A stretch of 64,000 bases of DNA. It comes from Streptomyces cylindrosporus. GTDB taxonomy: Bacteria > Actinomycetota > Actinomycetes > Streptomycetales > Streptomycetaceae. How positions within the stretch are numbered: position 1 is the first letter of the stretch; each line of letters starts with the position of its first letter. This document shows, one piece after another, positions 40,465-49,169 of the stretch. Where the stretch lies: NCBI RefSeq assembly GCF_022698165.1, contig NZ_JALDAY010000007.1, forward strand, positions 186,001-250,000, in the 5' to 3' direction. A model generated the notes under the pieces. That model had not been told where the DNA came from and made no database searches. It was given only the letters and a program-made list of their open reading frames with translations. The position numbers and the translations under genes are program-made.

Positions 40465-41073
40465 TTGCGGTCACTGGGGATTGCCGGCGCCTGGGCGCTG
40501 GAGCCGAAGGTCTTCCCGGACGAGCGGGGCAGCTTCCACGAGTGGTACCGCGGGGCGGAGTTCCGGGAGGCCACCGGGTACGACCTGTCGCTCGCGCAGG
40601 CCAACTGCTCGATCTCGCGCTGGGGTGTGGTGCGGGGGGTGCACTTCTCGGACGTGCCCCCGGGACAGGCCAAGTACGTGACCTGTGTGCGCGGTGCGAT
40701 CCTCGACGTGGTGGTGGACCTGCGGGTCGGCTCGCCGACGTTCGCGCAGTGGGAGGCGGTGCGCCTCGACGACGACACCCGGCACGCGCTGTTCCTCGCC
40801 GAGGGACTCGGGCACGCCTTCATGTCCCTGACCGACGACGCGACGGTGGTGTACCTGTGCTCGACCGGGTACGCGCCCGAGCGGGAGCACGGCATCGACC
40901 CGCTCGACCCGGACCTGGGCATCACCTGGCCCGAGGGCATCACCCCGCTGCTGTCCCCGAAGGACGCGCAGGCTCCGTCACTGGCCGAGGCCCGGCGGAC
41001 CGGGCTGCTGCCGTCGTACGAAGCCTGCGTCGCCCACTACGAGGAGCTGACCGGGCGGCCGTTCACCGGCTGA
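40465..41073 (+). CDS. rmlC: dTDP-4-dehydrorhamnose 3,5-epimerase
   Basis: Product of 202 residues, a cupin epimerase. Landmarks are EPKVFPDERGSFHEWYRGAEFREATGYDLSLAQANCSISRWGVVRGVHFSDVPPGQAKYVTCVRGAILDVVVDLR with the catalytic His in RGVHF and YVTC, and FLAEGLGHAFMSL.DDATVVYLCSTGYAPEREHGIDPLDP. It converts dTDP-4-keto-6-deoxyglucose to the L-lyxo form. The start is TTG 40465, 3 bp after the glycosyltransferase stop, with AAAGG 8 bases upstream. The 3-prime end overlaps the convergent methyltransferase gene by 11 bp. Confidence 0.94.
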   Translation: MRSLGIAGAWALEPKVFPDERGSFHEWYRGAEFREATGYDLSLAQANCSISRWGVVRGVHFSDVPPGQAKYVTCVRGAILDVVVDLRVGSPTFAQWEAVRLDDDTRHALFLAEGLGHAFMSLTDDATVVYLCSTGYAPEREHGIDPLDPDLGITWPEGITPLLSPKDAQAPSLAEARRTGLLPSYEACVAHYEELTGRPFTG

Positions 41074-41866
41074 CGGCGAACGGCTCCAGGGCCGAGCTGA
41101 GCGCCTTCCAGCCGCGGGACCGGCTCAGGCCGCGGTTGCGGGCACGGACCAGCGGGCGCCAGAAGTCGGCTCCCGTCAGCGTCTCCGGCTTGACCGCCTT
41201 GACCCGCTCCAGGACCGCCTCGGGCACCTTCTGCGGGTCGGGCACGTCGAACTCGGCCATGATCTCGTCGTACTTGTCCTTGAGCACGGTGCTCTTGGGG
41301 TCCGCGCCGAAGACGACCAGCTGGCCGGTGGGCTGGGTGTCGACGAGGACGGTCACCAGGTCCGGGCGGTAGCGGTTCAGGATCTCGATGACCTTGTAGA
41401 CGTCGCCGGTCCAGGCGGTGGTGTGCCGGTCGCGGGCCGCCTCGTCGATGCTGCGCGGCAGCATGTCGTCGAAGACGATGACGCTGGCCCAGTCGGCGTG
41501 CTTCTCGATGTTGATGAAGTCGCGCAGCGCGTATTCGAACAGGTGCATGCCGTCGATGAACGCCAGGTCGAGCGTGGTGCGCCGCCAGTACCCGAACGGT
41601 GCCCGGCCCCGGCGCAGGTTGCGCACGGGGTGCCGGCCGCCGCGCAGGTGCTGGAGCGGGTTGTCGCGGGCGAAGAAGTCGTCGCTGGTGGCCTTCACCA
41701 GGTGGACGTCGCACTTGATCTCCGTGACCACCTTGAACGCGGGGTCGACCGCGATGCTGGGGACGCGCGACAGCTTGAGGCTGCGGCCGTCGTTCACCCC
41801 GATCTCCAGGTAGTTGCGGTTGGCGGTGACCTTGTGCAGTTCCCGCAGGAACTCATGGCGTTTCAC
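41063..41866 (-). CDS. Class I SAM-dependent methyltransferase (Methyltransf_24-like)
   Basis: Product of 267 residues from GTG 41866 (AAGGAG 8 bases upstream). Motif I is NYLEIGVNDGRSL; SIAVDP carries the acidic ribose-binding position; LDLAFIDGMHLFEYALRDFINIEKHADWASVIVFDDM corresponds to the Methyltransf_24 core found near sugar-biosynthesis genes. It is the last gene of the rmlA-rmlB-rmlD unit, overlapping rmlD by 4 bp, so O-methylation of the rhamnose or of its glycan is a reasonable inference. Confidence 0.83.
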   Translation of the reverse strand: MKRHEFLRELHKVTANRNYLEIGVNDGRSLKLSRVPSIAVDPAFKVVTEIKCDVHLVKATSDDFFARDNPLQHLRGGRHPVRNLRRGRAPFGYWRRTTLDLAFIDGMHLFEYALRDFINIEKHADWASVIVFDDMLPRSIDEAARDRHTTAWTGDVYKVIEILNRYRPDLVTVLVDTQPTGQLVVFGADPKSTVLKDKYDEIMAEFDVPDPQKVPEAVLERVKAVKPETLTGADFWRPLVRARNRGLSRSRGWKALSSALEPFAVSR

Positions 41867-42735
41867 GAAGGGGACTCCTTGCGGATCAGGGGAAGTGCCT
41901 CGTGCAGGGCGGCGCGCCAGTCGCGCAGGGGCGGCAGGGCGAGCTCCTGCCAGCGGCCGTGGGCCAGGACGCTGTACGCGGGGCGGGGCGCCGGGCGCGG
42001 GAAGGCCCCGCTGCCGACGGGACGCACCCGCTCCGGGTCGGCGCCCAGGCCGTCGAAGACCTCGCGGGCCAGCTCGTACCAACTGGCCTCGCCGGTGCTG
42101 GTGGCGTGGAACACGCCGCTCGCGCCGCGGGCCAGGTGCGGGCCCAGGTCGGCGAGACGGGCGGCGACGTCCGCGCTCCAGGTGGGCTGACCGCGCTGGT
42201 CGTCGACGACGTCGAGGGTGTCGCGACGGGACTCCAGGTCGATCATCGTGCGGACGAAACTACGCCCGTGGACGCCGTAGAGCCAAGCCGTTCGCACGAT
42301 TGCACTCGATGTGGGGAGTTCCTCCGCGACGGCGCGCTCGCCGGCGAGCTTGGTGCGGCCGTAGGCGGTGCGCGGGGCGGCCGGGTGGTCCTCCGGGTAC
42401 GGGGCGGTGGCGTCGCCGGCGAAGACGTAGTCGGTGGAGACGTGGATGAGGCGGGCGCCGTGCGCGGCACAGGCGCGGGCGAGGTAGCGGGGGCCGTCGC
42501 CGTTGATGCGCAGGGCGCGGTCCTCGTCGGTCTCGGCGTCGTCGACGGCCGTGTACCCGGCGCAGTTGACGACGATCTCCGGGCGGTGGCCCGCCAGCGC
42601 GCCCTCGACCGCGAGGGGTTGGGTGATGTCCAGGGCCGCGTGGTCGAGGCCCGTCACGTCCTCGCCGCGGCGCAGGAGTTCCTCGACCGTGTCCCGGCCG
42701 AGCATGCCGGCGGCGCCGGTGACCAGCCACCTCAT
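41863..42735 (-). CDS. rmlD: dTDP-4-dehydrorhamnose reductase
   Basis: Product of 290 residues, an extended SDR: GAAGMLGRD cofactor motif, LDITQPLAV, VVNCAGYTAVDDAETDEDRALRING, HVSTDYVFAG, catalytic Tyr/Lys in YGRTKLAGE, and WLYGVHGRSFVRTM. It makes the last step to dTDP-L-rhamnose. The ATG overlaps the rmlB stop by 4 bp, and the stop overlaps the methyltransferase start by 4 bp. Confidence 0.95.
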   Translation of the reverse strand: MRWLVTGAAGMLGRDTVEELLRRGEDVTGLDHAALDITQPLAVEGALAGHRPEIVVNCAGYTAVDDAETDEDRALRINGDGPRYLARACAAHGARLIHVSTDYVFAGDATAPYPEDHPAAPRTAYGRTKLAGERAVAEELPTSSAIVRTAWLYGVHGRSFVRTMIDLESRRDTLDVVDDQRGQPTWSADVAARLADLGPHLARGASGVFHATSTGEASWYELAREVFDGLGADPERVRPVGSGAFPRPAPRPAYSVLAHGRWQELALPPLRDWRAALHEALPLIRKESPS

Positions 42736-43700
42736 GCCGACCGCCGCTTCAGGGGCTCCCACCAGGCTCTGTTGTCCCGGTACCAGGCGACGGTGTCGGC
42801 GAGGCCGGTGGCGAAGTCGTGGCGCGGGCGGTAGCCCAGCTCGTCGCGGGCCTTGCTCCAGTCGACCGAGTAGCGCAGGTCGTGGCCCTTGCGGTCCTCG
42901 ACGTACTCGACCCGGTCCCAGCCGGCCCCGCAGGCCTCCAGGAGCAGGCCGGTGAGCTCCTTGTTGCTCAGCTCGGTGCCGCCGCCGATGTTGTAGACCT
43001 CCCCCGGGCGGCCCTGCGTGCGCACCAGTTCCACGCCCTGGACGTGGTCCTCGACGTGCAGCCAGTCGCGGACATTGAGCCCTTCGCCGTACAGCGGGAC
43101 CTTCAGGCCGTCGAGGAGGTTGGTGACGAACAGCGGGATGACCTTCTCGGGGTACTGGTGCGGCCCGTAGTTGTTGGAGCACCGGGTGACGCGGACGTCG
43201 AGGCCGTGGGTGCGGTGGTAGGCGAGGGCGAGCAGGTCGGAGGAGGCCTTGGACGCGGAGTAGGGCGAGTTGGGGCGCAGCGGGTGGTCCTCCGGCCAGG
43301 AGCCGGAGTCGATGGAGCCGTAGACCTCGTCGGTGGAGATGTGCACGAAGGGCTCCACGCGGTGGCGCAGGGCCGCGTCGAGGAGGGTCTGGGTGCCCAC
43401 CACGTTGGTCAGGACGAAGTCGGTGGCGCCGGTGATCGAGCGGTCGACGTGGGACTCGGCGGCGAAGTGCACCACCTGGTCGGCCTCGCCCATCAGCTTG
43501 TCGACGAGTTCGGCGTCGCGGATGTCGCCCTGTACGAAGTCCAGCCGGGGGTGGCCCAGTTCGAGGTTGTCGAGGTTGCCGGCGTAGGTCAGCTTGTCCA
43601 GCACGGTGACCCGGGGGGCGTCGGGCCCGCCCGCGGCGAGCAGGGTGCGGACGTAGCAGGAGCCGATGAAACCGGCGGCGCCGGTCACGAGGAGGTTCAT
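42732..43700 (-). CDS. rmlB: dTDP-glucose 4,6-dehydratase
   Basis: Product of 322 residues: GAAGFIGSCYV cofactor motif, LDKLTYAGNLDNL, FAAESHVDRSI, THSTDEVYG-type motif HISTDEVYGSI with catalytic Asp-Glu, YSASKASSDLL with Tyr/Lys, and RCSNNYGPHQYPEKVIPLF. It converts dTDP-glucose to the 4-keto-6-deoxy sugar. It is the second gene of the unit, overlapping rmlA by 4 bp; GGAGG-like bases lie inside the end of rmlA. Confidence 0.96.
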   Translation of the reverse strand: MNLLVTGAAGFIGSCYVRTLLAAGGPDAPRVTVLDKLTYAGNLDNLELGHPRLDFVQGDIRDAELVDKLMGEADQVVHFAAESHVDRSITGATDFVLTNVVGTQTLLDAALRHRVEPFVHISTDEVYGSIDSGSWPEDHPLRPNSPYSASKASSDLLALAYHRTHGLDVRVTRCSNNYGPHQYPEKVIPLFVTNLLDGLKVPLYGEGLNVRDWLHVEDHVQGVELVRTQGRPGEVYNIGGGTELSNKELTGLLLEACGAGWDRVEYVEDRKGHDLRYSVDWSKARDELGYRPRHDFATGLADTVAWYRDNRAWWEPLKRRSA

Positions 43701-44764
43701 GTGTGGATCTGCACCTTGCTGTGGTCGCCGAGGACGAGTCGGTGGGCGCTGGGGACGCTGGGTGCGGGCGTCACCTCGACGTGCCGGCCGATCAGGGAGT
43801 TCTCGATGCGGCCGACGCCGAGGATCGAGGAGTCGCGCAGCACGATGGAGAACTCCAGCTCGCTGTCGGTGATCCGGCAGTTCTCCGCGACGGAGGTGAA
43901 CGGGCCGACGTAGGAGTCCTGGACGACGGTCCCGGCGCCGATCACCACCGGGCCGACGATGCGGGAGCGCTCGATGCGGGCACCCTCCTCCACCACGACC
44001 CGCCCGATCGTCTCGGACTCCTCGTCCACCTCGCCGTCGATACGCCGGTCGACACCCTCCAGGACGGAGCGGTTGACCTCCAGCATGTCGACGACGTTCC
44101 CGGTGTCCTTCCAGTAGCCCTTGATGACCGTGCAGCGGACGTCGGCGTGGGTGTCGATGAGGTGCTGGATGGCGTGGGTGATCTCCAGTTCGCCGCGCCA
44201 GGACGGGCGGATCGCGCGGACCGCGTCGTGGATGCGGGGCGTGAACAGGTAGACGCCGACGAGGGCGAGGTCGCTCTTGGGGTGTTCGGGTTTCTCCTCC
44301 AGGCCGATCACCTGGCCGCTCGCGTCGAGTTCGGCGACGCCGAAGGAGCGGGGGTCGGCCACCTTGGTGAGGAGGATCTGGGCGTCGGGGCGGTTGGCGC
44401 GGAACTCGTCGACGAGAGCGGTGATGCCGCCGACGACGAAGTTGTCGCCGAGGTACATCACGAAGTCGTCGTCGCCGAGCCAGTCCCGCGCGATCAGCAC
44501 CGCGTGGGCCAGCCCGAGGGGCCGCTCCTGGGGGATGTAGGTGATCTCCAGACCGAACTTGGATCCGTCGCCGACCGCCTCCTGGATCTCGGCGGCGGTG
44601 TCGCCCACGATGACGCCGACCTCGGTGATGCCGGCGGCGGCGATGGACTCCAGTCCGTAGAAGAGCACGGCCTTGTTGGCCACGGGCACCAGTTGCTTGG
44701 CCGATGTGTGGGTGATCGGCCTGAGGCGTGTACCGGCACCGCCGGACAGCACGAGAGCCTTCAT
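43697..44764 (-). CDS. rmlA: Glucose-1-phosphate thymidylyltransferase, long form
   Basis: Product of 355 residues. The nucleotidyltransferase core has LSGGAGTRLRPITHTSAKQLVPVANKAVLFYGLE, GLAHAVLIARDWLGDDDFVMYLGDN and a KGYWKDTGNVVDML motif. The extra C-terminal 90 residues form a left-handed beta-helix (IERSRIVGPVVIGAGTVVQDSYVGPFTSV) found in the long StrD-type RmlA of antibiotic and deoxysugar pathways. It makes dTDP-glucose. ATG 44764 gives the usual KALVLSGG start; an ATG four codons upstream exists. Neither has a strong ribosome site. Confidence 0.94.
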   Translation of the reverse strand: MKALVLSGGAGTRLRPITHTSAKQLVPVANKAVLFYGLESIAAAGITEVGVIVGDTAAEIQEAVGDGSKFGLEITYIPQERPLGLAHAVLIARDWLGDDDFVMYLGDNFVVGGITALVDEFRANRPDAQILLTKVADPRSFGVAELDASGQVIGLEEKPEHPKSDLALVGVYLFTPRIHDAVRAIRPSWRGELEITHAIQHLIDTHADVRCTVIKGYWKDTGNVVDMLEVNRSVLEGVDRRIDGEVDEESETIGRVVVEEGARIERSRIVGPVVIGAGTVVQDSYVGPFTSVAENCRITDSELEFSIVLRDSSILGVGRIENSLIGRHVEVTPAPSVPSAHRLVLGDHSKVQIHT

Positions 44765-44867
44765 CTGCTTCACCATAGCGTCGATCGCCGTAAAGCGAGC
44801 GTTGGTGCGTTGGCTTCCTGGTCAAGGGGCTGTCAAGCAGACGGTGTACGGGCGGTAAAGGCGCCGG

Positions 44868-45038
44868 TCAGTCCTCGCCCCGCACGATGTTCCACTCGGC
44901 GGCCGTCCGGGGGGTGCTGTCGTCCACCACGGCCGGCAGACAGGTCCGCACAGTGCTCTTGCCGCTGCGGTCGCGTGCCTTCGACCAGCCGGTCCGGGGG
45001 CGGCGGATGACGAGCTTGTCGTCGGTGTGGGTGGTCAC
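44868..45038 (-). CDS. Small basic protein of unknown function
   Basis: A 56-residue frame from GTG 45038 with AAGGAAG about 10 bases upstream. The product is hydrophilic and Arg/Thr-rich (RRPRTGWSKARDRSGKS, then a Cys-Leu-Pro, ending AAEWNIVRGED). An alternative frame from ATG 45047 lies over it, but the GTG frame has the better spacing and ends before rmlA. It lies between the hydrolase terminator and rmlA on the same strand. No family is recognised. Confidence 0.5.
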   Translation of the reverse strand: MTTHTDDKLVIRRPRTGWSKARDRSGKSTVRTCLPAVVDDSTPRTAAEWNIVRGED

Positions 45039-45132
45039 GGCGGTTCATCTTCCTTCTGCGTCGATGCTCCGGGACCGGGTAACCGGCGGTGCCGAGGTCA
45101 AACGCCGTGCGCGGCGGGGGCGGAAGTGGCTG

Positions 45133-45169
45133 ACGGGGCGGGTCCGTTGGAGCGACGGGCCCGCCCCGT
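45133..45169 (-). terminator. Terminator of the alpha/beta hydrolase gene
   Basis: A 15-bp inverted repeat (ACGGGGCGGGTCCGT / ACGGGCCCGCCCCGT, one G-U-type mismatch) with a 7-nt loop, 11 bp past the hydrolase stop on the minus strand. Confidence 0.8.
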
Positions 45170-45179
45170 GGCCCGGCAC

Positions 45180-46145
45180 TCAGCCGTGCAGGGCGGTGCG
45201 CAGGGTGTCGACGGCCTGCTTGATGGCGGCGTCGGCGGCGTGGGTGGCGCGCAGGGCGTTGAGCATGACGAAGTCGTGGATGATGCCCTGGTAGCGGACC
45301 GCGGTGACCGGGACGCCGGCCGCGCGCAGCTTGTTCGCGTAGGCCTCGCCCTCGTCGCGCAGGACGTCGGCCTCGCCGGTGATGACCAGGGCTGGCGGCA
45401 GTCCGGTGAGCTGTTCGGGGGTGGCGCGCAGTGGGGAGGCGGTGATCTGGGCGCGGTCGGCTGCGTCGGTCGTGTACTGGTCCCAGAACCACTGCATGGC
45501 GTCCCGGCGCAGGAAGTAACCGGTGGCGAACTGGTGGTAGGAGGGGGTGTCGAAGCTTGCGTCGGTGACCGGGTAGAACAGCACCTGGGCCAGCAGCGGG
45601 AGGTCGCCGCGCTGCTTGGCCATCAGGGTCAGGGCGGCGCTCATGTTGCCGCCGACGGAGTCGCCGGCCACCGCGATGCGGGCTGGGTCCAGGCCCTTGG
45701 TGGCGCCGTGTTGGACGATCCAGCGGGCGACGGCGTAGTTCTGCTCGATGGCGACGGGGTAGCGGGCCTCGGGTGAGAGGTCGTACTCGGGGAAGACCAC
45801 CGCGGCGTTCGCGCCGACGGCGAGTTCGCGGACCAGGCGGTCGTGGGTGTGGGCGTTGCCGAAGACCCAGCCCGCGCCGTGGATGTAGACGATGACCGGG
45901 AGGGTGGCGGTGGTGCCGGCGGGCTTGACGATGCGGGCCCGGACGCTGCCGGTCGGGCCGTCCTCGACGGTGATCCACTCCTCGTCGACGGCGGGCAGGG
46001 GGATCTCGCCGGACTGCACCTCGTCGACCGCCTTGCGGCCCTCCACCGGGCCCAGGTCGAAGAGGTAGGGCGGGTTCGCGGTCGCCTCCACGAAGGCCTG
46101 GGCGGCGGGTTCGAGGACGGGGCGGGGTGCGGTGCTGCCGGTCAT
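45180..46145 (-). CDS. Alpha/beta hydrolase, HSL-type esterase
   Basis: Product of 321 residues. The oxyanion motif is YIHGAGW (HGGG-type), the nucleophile elbow is GDSVGGN, the catalytic Asp is in ITGEADVLRDEGEAYA and the His is in GIIHDFVML, all typical of hormone-sensitive-lipase-like carboxylesterases. Cytoplasmic, no signal peptide. GAGGAG lies 6 bases before ATG 46145. Its promoter overlaps an OhrR-type palindrome, so it is probably induced by peroxide or another oxidant through the divergent regulator. Confidence 0.92.
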   Translation of the reverse strand: MTGSTAPRPVLEPAAQAFVEATANPPYLFDLGPVEGRKAVDEVQSGEIPLPAVDEEWITVEDGPTGSVRARIVKPAGTTATLPVIVYIHGAGWVFGNAHTHDRLVRELAVGANAAVVFPEYDLSPEARYPVAIEQNYAVARWIVQHGATKGLDPARIAVAGDSVGGNMSAALTLMAKQRGDLPLLAQVLFYPVTDASFDTPSYHQFATGYFLRRDAMQWFWDQYTTDAADRAQITASPLRATPEQLTGLPPALVITGEADVLRDEGEAYANKLRAAGVPVTAVRYQGIIHDFVMLNALRATHAADAAIKQAVDTLRTALHG

Positions 46146-46173
46146 GACGTACTCCTCGTGTCGGGTGAGACAG

Positions 46174-46202
46174 ATAGTAGCGCTCGATTTAGTCGTGCAC
46201 AA
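46174..46202 (-). promoter_or_regulatory. Promoter of the alpha/beta hydrolase gene
   Basis: On the minus strand TTGTGC (46202-46197), a 17-bp spacer and TACTAT (46179-46174). The -35 lies inside the palindrome at 46189-46206. Confidence 0.6.
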
Positions 46203-46206
46203 CTAA
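46189..46206. promoter_or_regulatory. Candidate OhrR-type operator
   Basis: Near-perfect 18-bp palindrome TTAGTCGTGCACAACTAA (only one base pair off symmetry) between the divergent hydrolase and MarR/OhrR genes. It covers the hydrolase -35. On the other strand TACAAT (46218-46223) is a candidate -10 for the regulator gene. Confidence 0.7.
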
Positions 46207-46285
46207 TTCGCGGTCGATACAATAGGGCAGACCGGAAGATAAGGTGGTGATCACCGTGAGCAGCGCAGGAACCGGGAGCCGTGCC

Positions 46286-46741
46286 ATGAGCCCAGCCGCA
46301 GCGGAGCCGAGCGAGGGATCGCTGCTCCTGGACGACCAGCTCTGCTTCGCGCTGTACGCCGCCTCCCGCGCCGTCACCGCGCGCTACCGCCCCCTGCTGG
46401 ACGAACTGGGGCTGACCTACCCGCAGTACCTCGTGATGCTCGTGCTGTGGGAGCAGGACTCGATCTCGGTGCGCGACCTGGGCGTCGCGCTCCAGCTGGA
46501 GTCCAGCACGCTGTCCCCGCTGCTCAAGCGGCTGGAGGCGAACGGGCTGCTGCGGCGCGAGCGCCGGGCGGAGGACGAGCGGTCCGTCGCCATCCGCCTC
46601 ACCGAGGCGGGCGCCGAGCTCAGGGACCGGGCCGGCACGGTGCCGCTCGCCATCGGCGACGCGATGGGCCTCACCCCCGAGCAGGACGCCCTCGCCAAGC
46701 AGCTCCTGCGGCTGATCACCGCCAACGTCAGCGACCGCTGA
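46286..46741 (+). CDS. ohrR: MarR/OhrR-like redox-sensing regulator
   Basis: Product of 151 residues from ATG 46286 (GGGAG 7 bases upstream; an upstream in-frame GTG at 46244 is possible). The N-terminal LDDQLCFALYAASRAVTARYRPLLDELGLTYPQYLVMLVLWEQD is diagnostic for OhrR, with the reactive Cys in QLCFALY. The winged helix-turn-helix is SVRDLGVALQLESSTLSPLLKRLEANGLLRRERRAEDERSVAIRLTEAG. OhrR represses organic-hydroperoxide defence genes until its Cys is oxidised; here the divergent target is an esterase, not ohr. The last 14 bp overlap the convergent phosphatase gene. Confidence 0.88.
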   Translation: MSPAAAEPSEGSLLLDDQLCFALYAASRAVTARYRPLLDELGLTYPQYLVMLVLWEQDSISVRDLGVALQLESSTLSPLLKRLEANGLLRRERRAEDERSVAIRLTEAGAELRDRAGTVPLAIGDAMGLTPEQDALAKQLLRLITANVSDR

Positions 46742-49169
46742 GCGCCAGCTCGGCCCACACCTGCTTGCCGCCGCTGACCGGCACGGTCCCCCACACCTCC
46801 GACATCGCCTCGGTCAGCAGGATGCCGCGGCCGCCGGTGGCATCCCAGCTGATGCTCGTCGGCTTCACCGGCGTGCGCGGCGAGGAGTCGGCGACGGCGA
46901 CCCGCATCCGGTGGTCGAGAAGGGTGAGGTCGAGGCGGACCCGGCCGTCGGTGTGCACCAGGGCGTTGGTGACCAGCTCGGAGACGACGAGCAGGACGCC
47001 GTCCATGTCGTCAGGGGGCACGCCCCAGGCGCGCAGGGTGCGTCGGGTGAAGCGGCGGGCGTGTCCGACCGCCTCCGGGACGCGCCAGACCGTCCAGCTC
47101 TCCCGCAGCGGGCGCAGCGCCATCCCGTCGTAGCGCAGCAGGAGCAGGGCGACGTCGTCGCTGCGGTGGGCGTTGCCGAGCAGGGTGTCGGCGACCAGGC
47201 CGAGGTGGGCGGGGTCGGAGACGGCCAGCTCGTGGGCGACGCGGTCGACGCCCTCGTCGATGTCGGCCTCGGCGGACTCGACGAGGCCGTCCGTCATCAG
47301 CGCGACCACCGTGCCGGGCTGCAGCCGCAGCAGGCTCATCGGGAAGTCGGCCTGCGTCACCACGCCCAGCGGGGGTCCGCCCTCCGCGTCGGGGATCTCG
47401 GTGCTGCCGTCCGGGTGGCGCAGCACCGGCGGCAGATGTCCGGCGCGGACGTACCAGGCGGAGCCCTCCTCCATGTCCACGTCGACGTAGCAGCAGGTGG
47501 CAAAGAGGTCGGTCTCCAGGTCCACCAGGAGCCGGTTGGCGTGCGAGACGACCACGTCCGGCGGGTGGCCCTCGACGGCGTAGGCGCGCAGCGCGGTGCG
47601 CATCTGGCCCATCAGGGTGGCGGCGCCCGCGTTGTGGCCCTGGACGTCCCCGATGACGAGGGCGACGTGGTTGTCGGGCAGCGGGATCACGTCGTACCAG
47701 TCGCCGCCGACCTCCAGGCCGGCCGTGGTGGGCAGATAGCGGGCGACGGCGACCGCGCCGGGCAGCTTGGGCAGGCGACGCGGGAGCAGCTGGCGCTGGA
47801 GCATGCCGACGAGTTCGTGCTCGGCGTCGAAGGCGTGGGCGCGCATCAGGGCCTGTCCGGCGAGGCCCGCGGAGGCGGTGAGCAGGGCGCGTTCGTCGGG
47901 GCCGAAGTCGTGCGGGGTGTCCCAGCCGATCAGGCAGGCCCCGGCCATGCGGCCCCCGGCCGGCAGCGGCAGGACGGCGAGGCCGCCGGGGCCGACATCC
48001 GCGAGGGCGGGTTCCAGGGCGGTGCCGGCGGGCCAGATCTGGGCACGGCCCTCGCGCAGGGCGGCGGCGAGGGTCGGCATGGCGCGCACGGGCGCGTCGG
48101 GCCACTCCGAGCGCCACTCCAGCCGCCACAGCTCGGGCCAGGACTCCTGGTCCGGCGGGTCGAGGACGGTGACGACGAGCCGCTCGCCCTCCAGCTCGGC
48201 GAGCGCGATCCGGTCGGCCCGCAGCGGCTTGCGCAGGGCGGAGACCACGGCCTGGCTGACGTCGCGGACGGTGCCCGCGGTCGCGAGGGCGGCGGCCAGG
48301 CGCTGGACGCGGGCCACGTCGGTGACGTCGGAGCGCAGCGTGGAGGCGTCGGCGACGGTGCCGACGAGACGGGCGGGCCGGCCCTCGCCGCCGGGCAGCA
48401 GCCGCCCGCGCAGCCTCAGCCACTTCGGCGGACCGGACGGCTGGAGCACCCGGAACTCCAGTTCGCGCTCGCCGATGGACATGTGGTCGGCCTCGACGAC
48501 GGACATCAGCGAGGGCAGGTCCTCCGGGACGGTCAGGCCGAGCAGGGTCTCGACCTTGCCGTCGAACTCGTCGCGGCTGAGGGCGAACAGCTCCAGGATC
48601 TCGTCGCCGACCTCACCGCGGCCGGTGTCCAGGGCGAGCACGAACGCGTTCGCGGGCAGCTCGCCGCCCTCCGCGGCGGGGGCCCGGACGGGGCTGCCGA
48701 CGGCGTCGGCGATAAGCTCCAGGCATTTGCGGTCCTCGGTGTCGAAGCCGTCCGGCCGCTCGCTGACGGCCAGCAGACACTGCCCGCCCCCGCCCCCGCG
48801 CGCGGGCAGCACCGCCAGGTGGAAGTCCCGCGCCGGCGTCCGCCGCGACTCGGCGAGCTCCTTCGGCCCGAGCCAGACCGGCTGCCCGGCGCGCTGGGCG
48901 TCGGCCACCGGCGAGTGCCCGGAGCGCGGATAGCTGTCGCGCACCCCGAACAGGGTCCTCGGTACGCCCGCCGACTCCACCAGGCACAGCACGTCGCCGT
49001 CCTCCCCCGGCGCGTACACGGCGACGAAGGCCGCGCCGGCGAAGACGAGCGCCTGTTCCAGGACGCGGCGCACCCTTTCGGGCGAGGCCGGACCGTCGGT
49101 GAGCGCTTTCAGGGCACCTTCGGCACGCAGAGTCCTCGTTCTGCGTCCCTCAGCGCCCTCACTGACCAC
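46728..49169 (-). CDS. SpoIIE-type phosphatase with GAF, PAS and HATPase domains
   Basis: Product of 813 residues from GTG 49169. Order: GAF (about 30-150), PAS (about 175-280), GAF (about 290-440), SpoIIE PP2C phosphatase (about 460-660; LEVGGDWYDVIPLPDNHVALVIGDVQGHNAGAATLMGQMRTALRAYA, and LMTDGLVE with metal Asp), and a C-terminal anti-sigma-type HATPase (about 680-813; LLVVSELVTNALVHTDG, ATGGRGILLTEAMS). The combination senses a signal and acts on anti-anti-sigma factors through both dephosphorylation and kinase-like binding. It is divergent from lanKC across 196 bp. An ATG at 49373 would reach into lanKC and is unlikely. Confidence 0.92.
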   Translation of the reverse strand: MVSEGAEGRRTRTLRAEGALKALTDGPASPERVRRVLEQALVFAGAAFVAVYAPGEDGDVLCLVESAGVPRTLFGVRDSYPRSGHSPVADAQRAGQPVWLGPKELAESRRTPARDFHLAVLPARGGGGGQCLLAVSERPDGFDTEDRKCLELIADAVGSPVRAPAAEGGELPANAFVLALDTGRGEVGDEILELFALSRDEFDGKVETLLGLTVPEDLPSLMSVVEADHMSIGERELEFRVLQPSGPPKWLRLRGRLLPGGEGRPARLVGTVADASTLRSDVTDVARVQRLAAALATAGTVRDVSQAVVSALRKPLRADRIALAELEGERLVVTVLDPPDQESWPELWRLEWRSEWPDAPVRAMPTLAAALREGRAQIWPAGTALEPALADVGPGGLAVLPLPAGGRMAGACLIGWDTPHDFGPDERALLTASAGLAGQALMRAHAFDAEHELVGMLQRQLLPRRLPKLPGAVAVARYLPTTAGLEVGGDWYDVIPLPDNHVALVIGDVQGHNAGAATLMGQMRTALRAYAVEGHPPDVVVSHANRLLVDLETDLFATCCYVDVDMEEGSAWYVRAGHLPPVLRHPDGSTEIPDAEGGPPLGVVTQADFPMSLLRLQPGTVVALMTDGLVESAEADIDEGVDRVAHELAVSDPAHLGLVADTLLGNAHRSDDVALLLLRYDGMALRPLRESWTVWRVPEAVGHARRFTRRTLRAWGVPPDDMDGVLLVVSELVTNALVHTDGRVRLDLTLLDHRMRVAVADSSPRTPVKPTSISWDATGGRGILLTEAMSEVWGTVPVSGGKQVWAELALSGR

